The translations under genes and the position numbers were made by a program. Source: Welwitschia mirabilis (Eukaryota; Gnetophyta; Gnetopsida; Welwitschiales). From it: a stretch of DNA of 40,155 nucleotides. This document shows positions 34,707 through 40,155 of the stretch, piece by piece. The notes under the pieces were generated by a model. That model saw nothing but the letters and a program-made list of their open reading frames with translations. It made no database searches and was not told where the DNA came from. Positions within the stretch are counted from its first letter, which is position 1. Every line of letters starts with the position of its first letter. The DNA lies in assembly GCA_051453625.1 (NCBI GenBank), contig JBOZIK010000001.1, positions 242,395,900-242,436,054 on the forward strand, written 5' to 3'.

Positions 34707-35560
34707 ATGCCTTATTCATTCTCCTCTTTCTCCTCTCTCTTCTCCCTCTCTCTTCTGTCGCTTCTTTTCTATCATACCAATGTTGCTCTACATTGCATTC
34801 CTTCTAAAAGAGATATTCTCCTCCAATTTAAGTCCTTCATTAATTTTATTTACCATGAATTTTTGATTAAACGCATTCCACTTGTTTCATGGAAAGGATC
34901 GAAATCCAACTTAAACTGCTGCGCATGGAATGATATTGCTTATCACCCTCTCTATGGCCACGCCATCTCCCTTCATGTTTCCTTTGTCCTTTTAAAGAGG
35001 AAACATAACATCTATCCTTTAGAGATTCTAAAGCCACTCTATCATTTGTTAATGCTAGGATCCCTTAATTTCAGTAATAACTTTCAGTCCAATGATGTAT
35101 CAATGCATGAAGAGATCATATCTCTCTCAATCAATTGCTCTATTTGGACATTTCATATGCTACTATTTTAGAACATATTTTGCCTCAGCTTATTTATATC
35201 TCCTTCTTAAGAGTATTAAAAGTTGAAAGTGATGAGTTCCATGTTACTACTCTTACCCCTACACTTTGAATAAATTAAAGGAACTAAAAGAACTCTCTCT
35301 TCTAGACATGATGAGTGGGTTTGTAATCAAATGGCCTTTATAAGAGGTGTTCACAATTTGTCACTTCTTACTCACCTCACTTTGAATGGAATCATTGTAA
35401 GTAACTTTACTTTGTTAAAGTTTCTTGTAAACCTTATCAAGGGAATCCATAGACATATAAGGTTCTTGCAAACCTTACTAATCCTTAGATAGGTAATACA
35501 AATTAACATTGCTAATCATATTATTTCTGCATTATGTGAGTCTTCTTAAAATAGATCAAT
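34707..35560 (+). pseudogene. LRR receptor-like protein, N-terminal fragment
   Basis: The 154-codon frame from ATG 34707 starts with a serine/leucine-rich signal peptide (residues 1-27). It continues into an LRR N-cap: HCIPSKRDILLQFKS at about 29-43, IPLVSWKGSKSNLNCCAWND near 57-76 and GHAISLHVS near 84-92. This matches LRRNT_2 of plant receptor-like proteins (C...(E/R)...LLQFK...LVSW....NCC.W.GV.C....G.V..LDLS). Then NFSNNFQSN near 121-129 suits the first LRR. After a frameshift at about 35,120, QLLYLDISYA, LPQLIYISFLRVLKVESDEF and a later frame's LLTHLTLNGIIVSNFTLLKF keep LRR spacing to about 35,560. In living members it is a secreted or membrane receptor; the rest is missing. Confidence 0.85.
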
Positions 35561-35764
35561 TAGAAGCTAGCATGTCTGGGCTTTGTAGAGTCACATTTAC
35601 ACCCATAAGCACTGGCTCTTTTAGATAGAAGATGTTCTTGAATTTGAGTTAGAGTAAAACTTCAAAATCCTCTGCTGATCTTCATTTTATTTTGTGAAAT
35701 GACAAGCATGTAAGGTAACTACATCTTAAATACTTATCCATTTCAAAAATAGAGGATTGTATTC
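35561..35764. other. Junction between the two receptor fragments
   Basis: Neither the plus-strand LRR reading nor the minus-strand kinase reading can be followed through here. The breakpoint joining the two captured fragments should lie within it. Confidence 0.5.
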
Positions 35765-36375
35765 ACTCTTTAATCTCTCCATCTAGTAGTCCATTTATGA
35801 AAGAATAGTTATCAAATAGTACATTGCTAGAGCTAATAACACCATGGCATATGGGATGTTATAGTAATGATGAAGATATTCCAAAGAAATAGCGATGTCT
35901 AAAGTAATATTTAGACTAAGAGCCCAGCTTAAGGGAATATTCTTTGGTCCATAAAGATAATTTTTAGAGTCCTATTTTCTATGTACTCACAAATAAAAAA
36001 CCTCCCAAACTAATTTACATAGATGCCTTTTAACTATACAAGATAGTGATGATGTAGTCTTTCTAATATTTTCATTTCTTTATAGAAATCAGTTTCAGTT
36101 AATCCAAACAAACTAACAATGTATTTAACTAAAGCAAGAAGGTTGTCTTCAAAATGAGATTTACAAATTAAACTAATATCTTCATTCTCAACAAATTTAT
36201 TAAAATTGTAGGTTGTATTTTGGACCTTATTGTAACTAAAGTATTTAAACATTGCGAGCTCCCCTTTTTATAATTGTCATTCCTTTAGACTAATGACTAA
36301 ATCTAAATTCCCTTTCAAATGTGATAGTTTAGCTGGATCCATAGTGTCAAGTTTTTTTCTTTTCCTTTTTACTAG
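35765..36375 (-). pseudogene. Receptor-like kinase fragment, juxtamembrane and N-lobe
   Basis: The minus strand from about 36,375 reads a basic stretch RKRKKLDTMDPAKLSHLKGN, then from 36,252 MFKYFSYNKVQNTTYNF, (FRKFSYKE...AT..F in the family). Next is a ruined glycine loop (residues 21-31, no Gly left), then LLALVK with the VAIK lysine at residue 43, then ETDFYKEMKILERLHHHYLV, with the αC Glu at 59 and the LHHRHLV block. After a stop and frameshifts: RFFICEYIENRTLK, ISLEYLHHYYN and CHGVISSSNVLFDN, the HRDIKSSN catalytic loop with Asp now Val. This resembles the plant RLK group typified by Arabidopsis At1g49730 and At3g19300. Nothing beyond about 35,765 can be followed. It is a dead fragment. 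Confidence 0.82.
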
Positions 36376-37329
36376 TATTAGAATTTATGGTGGCTCAGTA
36401 TGAGTCATGGTTATTCAAGAGGTAAGATGGATGATGAGGAGAATTTCATGGGAGTATCCTTTTAACACTTTTTATCTTATTTATTCAAAACTATTATCAT
36501 TTTCTTTAAGTAATTAAATGCTGATAAACTTGAGAATCATAAATAGATCTGAGTAATATGTGTGAAGTAATAAATTATATGAGAATGGAGAAATAGTACC
36601 CAGGACACATTGACATATGATAAGGAGCAAGACTGTTAACCATGGAATGGTAACAAGGCCTCAACTATCTTATTCGAAAAGAGAACTTAGGCAATGAACT
36701 CACAAAATATTAAGTAGCTATCTCAACAAATAAAATCCAAAAACGCACGTAGCAGAACTCTACTATTAGCAAATTATTCATTCTATTATTACTTACTGTT
36801 ATTTTTTATTCCACTTATCTTCACATCTAACCTCTCTTTTCTAGATAGTGCTATTTGACATTAACGACAAATGAAAGATTCCTTAATACATAAATGAAAA
36901 TATTATAATTAAAAACTTTAAAGTTTCACAAATTCATGTTCCACAGAATGGCAAAAATTAGGCAAAAATGATCTTTAGGGTTTATGTTCTAGCAGTTTAT
37001 AAGTAATCAAAGATACTAGCAATGGAAAAATAGAGAAGGACCTATAAATTTTCAAAAGAAATAAGATGCATGATAAATAAAGCAAAGAAATAAAGAAAGT
37101 AACAAAGAAAATAATCTTTAATGATGATTATCTGAGAGATGATCCATGGCAGTGGCCGAGTCAAGATGTAGAGCTTATGCATGTCATAATAATGGTGATC
37201 AAGAGGGGAATCTGGGCTACTTAACATTACATTGGCATGAAACAAGTGGCAAGAAGAAAGAAAAAAGCAGGTCAAGATTTTCAAGGAGAATAAATTGATT
37301 CCTTTTTTTGTGTTTTAATAAAAAGACAT
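36376..37329. other. Unassigned cargo, right part; possible kinase exon 1
   Basis: Minus-strand open frame 37042-37284 begins MKILTCFFLSSCHLFHANVM, a plausible signal peptide, and reads SSPDSPLDHH soon after. In the receptor-kinase group named for the neighbouring fragment, a DCPLD motif follows the signal peptide, so this could be exon 1 of the same gene with Cys to Ser. The link is weak and the later residues do not match well. Confidence 0.3.
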
Positions 37330-37570
37330 GCACACAGGGGTTTGAAGTTTGTAAGGAGTCTTTTAATGTGTTTTCTTCTCAAACACCTTTAAAAATAAAA
37401 ATATTTAAGGATTTATTAGGGATAAACACCCTTAAAAGAAATAAAAATAGCATTTAAGGAGTTTATTTGAAAAATGACCTTAAAAAGGTCATTCTTATTT
37501 TCTTTTCAAAGCTTTATATTTAAGGCATTTATTAGAACAAACACCTTAAAAGCCAATATTTCTTATAGTA
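37330..37570. repeat. Right end and subterminal repeats of CACTA-like insertion
   Basis: CCTTAAAAG-type words near 37,430, 37,478 and 37,543, and TTTAAGG/TTAAGGCATT near 37,406, 37,454 and 37,519, in both orientations. The end reads AATATTTCTTATAGTA, the complement of the left terminus. Its spacing and words mirror the left subterminal region. Confidence 0.6.
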
Positions 37571-37760
37571 CGGCCTCTAAATAGTTAGTTTTTTATCTTA
37601 TAAAGAAAGTACATTATAATAGCTCTATTAAGATTTCGAAACTAAGGATATTTAGAAAGTTAATAGATAAAGGTTGAAAGTATATAAAAAACATTTCAAT
37701 GCAACCTTGGACATGATAGAAGTAATTGTTTAAGAGGTTCCTTTTAATAAGTAGGACTTT
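37571..37760 (+). pseudogene. Gypsy integrase C-terminal part, after the insertion
   Basis: From 37,573 the plus strand reads GL, stop, IVSFLSYKESTL; then DFETKDI, stop, KVNR, stop, RLKVYKKHFNATLDMIEVIV at 37,632-37,740. This matches the end of Athila/Tat-like integrase (GPF.V..V...GAVE......FKVNGQRLK.Y). The stop between NR and RLK is TAA where CAA (Gln) is expected. It continues the reading that broke off at 29,907, with about four codons between missing. Confidence 0.8.
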
Positions 37761-40155
37761 CATCCTATCATTATCTATATTTTGTCTTAGCTTATTCCTT
37801 TGGTATATGTTATGATATCACTTGATCATATTTCAAACTTAACTTATGTGTTTCTTTATAAAGTTTCCATAACGAGTATTTTTACTTAGGCATTTTATAG
37901 TGATAATATTAGATTATTAACACATTCCCATGTCTATAAACTTTACTTTGAAGGAATATGACTTACTTTTTATGCTTTTTTTTAATGGTATGAGGTCTTT
38001 AATTATTTAGATGTGCTATTTTCTATCTTTTATCTCATTTTTTCACCTTCATCTTTTTAAGTATGTGATCATGTAGGAATTTTTTTTGTTTAAGGAAAAA
38101 AAAGGAAGAGAAAGAATACTAATCATGATCTATTGTATCTATGCTAAAATACATGGTTACCTTGATGTCCTATCATACCAAGGTAAATTTTTTCAANNNN
38201 NNNNNNNNNNNNNNNNNNNNNNNNNNNNNNNNNNNNNNNNNNNNNNNNNNNNNNNNNNNNNNNNNNNNNNNNNNNNNNNNNNNNNNNNNNNNNNNNTACA
38301 TGGTTACCTTGATGTCCTATCATACCAAGGTAAATTTTTTCAAAAGGAACCTTTTGCAGTGTTGGTAGCTATGGAAACTCCACTGGGGGTCAGATGGTCA
38401 TGCTTTAAGGATTCTTACTTCTTTAACTGTGGTTACACTTCCCTCATTATGAAAGTAGTAATAAACTTTAAGGTTATGAGATCATTAGTGTTCTTAGTGT
38501 CATCAAAGGAATTTTTTATTTCTTAGACTCTTAGCATTCTGATATGATTATTTCACTTTTAAATATTTAAATGTGTTTTGAGGGTATGAGTAGATAAAAT
38601 TATTTCTAAGGATATTTTGATCTTAACATTCATTGTTTTGAGTACTTGATCTTTGATGTCATCATAATCATTAACTTTTCAAGTGGAATGTTATGAAGTT
38701 GATATATTTTATCATAAATTTTTACTCAAATGGATTTATGATATCTTTCAAGGGGATTTTCTAGATTATAATTTAGGGTAGATAAGCTATCTTCTTCATG
38801 TTTCTTGTGTCCATTTTTGTTCTACTTTTTTTTGGTTCTTTAGTTTATTATTTTAAAGTTGTTTTTGTAATTTTTCATCCTCATCTATATCATTTAGTAG
38901 TTTTCTTCTTATTATTCATGTAGTTTTTATTAATAAAATTTGATTTCTTTTTGACATTTTAATTAGATGATCTACTCTTATTTGTAGATGATGTGTTTTA
39001 TGATATTCCTTTGTATCTTTGGATTTCTACACTTTTTTCTGTCTATTTTTTAATTTGGACATCTTTAGTCTTATTTATTAACTTTTAACCTACCTAGTAA
39101 ATTTTTATTATCCTATCTTTCATTTATTTTGAGTTTTTCTCATCATCGTGATTTATCACGACTCTTCATGATTCCCTATTTTTTGAGTTTCTTGATACAT
39201 TCTGGTGGCTCCATACTAATATATAAGCTTAACTTTCTTGACTAACATTTTTATTTTTGAAAACTTTTTCAAAGTCTAATCATCCACTAGATCTTTTAAA
39301 TAACATGTGAGATGATGATAAGATTTTTTGATAGTCATTTGAGGGATATTCTTCAGACAACACAACTGGATAATAGTGTAATAAAATTGTGGTGTAACTT
39401 CTTTTCCTTTATTTTTCCTTCATTCTCTATCATTTTTATCCATTCTCTTAAGAGACAATAGTGATCCTAATTCTACCAACATTCTAGAAATTGTATTACT
39501 CAAATTCATGCCCTAGATTTATAGATTTCACTAGGTTTTTCAAAATGCAATATGTTTTTTTCTCCCTCATCTTATTTTTTTCAAATTTTTTATCTTTTTT
39601 TTGAACATTTTAAAGTGTATTTTTCACATATGTTATTTAGGTTTTCGAGCTCTTCAATTATAAACTTACAAATCTAATTTTGTAGTATATTTTAAATGTT
39701 ATAACAAATTGTGCACTTTACAAGGTAGAATTAGATTTTAAATTTTAGAACTCATTTTCTCACAAACTGTAAGTTGAAACATAGTAGTATTTTAGGGAAA
39801 ATTAATTAGTATAATGTGCTATACATTATTATATTTTTCATTTCAGAATTTTCTTTTTTCACTTTATGTGGGGTCCACCTAAAATACATGTTTCAACTTT
39901 TTTGCATGCTTCATGTTTTTCTTTACATGACTAGATAACACAGGACATATTGATACCTTTTAGGATGGATAAAACATATTTTACAAATTTTTACAGATTA
40001 AAAATGAGGTTGTTTTGAGCTTCCACATGATACATCTTAAAGATTTATGCTTGACTTTGCATGATATTTTTCATATTTATGATTGATTAGGTCATGCAAA
40101 TGTAAATTTAGATATGCCAAAGTAAATACCAATATTATAGAGTAGAAGACGTGTT
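37761..40155. other. Unassigned 3' flank of gypsy element
   Basis: Should hold the 3' untranslated region and LTR if the gypsy element is complete, but no LTR partner or polypurine tract was recognised. Plus-strand frames near 38,086-38,526 cross the assembly gap; the part after the gap (reads KEPFAVLVAMETPLGVRW) is somewhat protein-like but unidentified. The last 1.5 kb is T-rich with no motif. Confidence 0.35.
38150..38343. other. Assembly gap of 100 Ns with identical 47-bp flanks
   Basis: The 47 bases directly left of the Ns (38,150-38,196, starting TACATGGTTACC and ending TTTTTTCAA) are identical to the 47 directly right of them (38,297-38,343). Two contigs that overlap have been placed side by side, so the gap is likely false and the true length is about 147 bases shorter. 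Confidence 0.9.

Larger units (their letters stand above)
29908..37570. mobile_element. CACTA-like insertion carrying receptor-gene fragments
   Basis: Ends: left TACTACCAAAAATGTAGG, right complement TACTATAAGAAATATTGG; 17 of the first 23 positions agree and both resemble the CACTACAAGAAA ends of CACTA (En/Spm) transposons with C to T at the first base. Both ends carry subterminal CCTTAAAAGG-type repeats, a CACTA habit. It interrupts the gypsy integrase, whose reading resumes on the far side. No 3-bp target duplication is visible (TAA left, CGG right), and a few integrase codons seem missing, so the right edge may have lost bases. No TNP2/TNPD-like transposase was read, so it was probably non-autonomous. 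448 Ns lie inside. Confidence 0.65.
24790..37760 (+). mobile_element. Decayed Ty3/gypsy element split by a 7.66-kb insertion
   Basis: Gag, protease, RT, RNase H and integrase remnants run in that order on the plus strand from 24.8 to 29.9 kb; RT before integrase is the gypsy order. The integrase C-terminal part is found after the insertion, at 37,571-37,760. RT motifs (FIDDF active site, LDGHSG) and the retropepsin linker resemble the Athila/Tat branch, an identification by motif only. LTRs, primer-binding site and polypurine tract were not found; 24.0-24.8 kb and beyond 37.8 kb should hold them or the flanking untranslated parts. No domain is intact. Confidence 0.88.

Noticed and set aside
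38086-38526. 146-codon open frame with a repeated peptide
   Set aside because: Created by the 100-N gap and its duplicated 47-bp flanks.
37761-39000. Envelope-like gene downstream of gypsy pol
   Set aside because: Some Athila elements have one there, but no signal peptide, membrane segment series or motif can be read.
1-40155. tRNA, rRNA, CRISPR array or bacterial operon
   Set aside because: No cloverleaf or rRNA words seen, repeats lack spacer structure, and the retrotransposons show plant nuclear DNA.

Overview
The window looks like a repeat-rich intergenic stretch of a flowering-plant nuclear genome. It is very AT-rich, poor in CpG, has no long intact reading frame, and is built from old, nested transposable elements. 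No intact gene was found. The recognisable parts were found by translating decayed stretches by eye and matching short protein motifs. No database search was run, so family names below the superfamily level are tentative. The species cannot be named.

Layout. 1-3.4 kb: unassigned sequence holding a cluster of GAAGACATC motifs (about 1.27-1.64 kb) and an 82-bp minisatellite (2.1-2.55 kb). 3.44-8.09 kb: a minus-strand Ty1/copia element with eroded LTR ends and gag, protease, integrase, reverse transcriptase and RNase H remnants in the usual order. 8.1-12.1 kb: no identified feature apart from a short palindrome. 12.12-14.09 kb: a candidate long LTR with a TATA box, a 12-bp minisatellite and a duplicated primer-binding-site-like sequence. 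15.57-20.27 kb: a second minus-strand copia element with two roughly 1-kb LTRs, primer-binding site and polypurine tract, but only gag inside. 23.8-24.0 kb: a candidate short LTR followed by a tRNA-Met-type primer-binding site. 24.8-29.9 kb: a plus-strand Ty3/gypsy gag-pol with protease, RT, RNase H and integrase, all broken.

The most interesting part is 29,908-37,570. The gypsy integrase reading stops at 29.9 kb and its C-terminal part resumes at 37.57 kb. The 7.66 kb between has CACTA-like ends (TACTA termini plus subterminal CCTTAAAAGG repeats on both sides). This insertion carries the N-terminal part of a leucine-rich-repeat receptor-like protein on the plus strand and, facing it, a receptor-kinase fragment on the minus strand. 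The simplest reading is a CACTA transposon that captured pieces of two cell-surface receptor genes and landed in an older gypsy element; both fragments are now pseudogenes.

Two assembly gaps are present: 448 Ns at 33,099-33,546 and exactly 100 Ns at 38,197-38,296. The second is flanked by an identical 47-bp sequence and is probably an unmerged contig overlap rather than missing DNA. Nothing here suggests a functioning new system. The value of the window lies in the nesting history and the captured receptor fragments.
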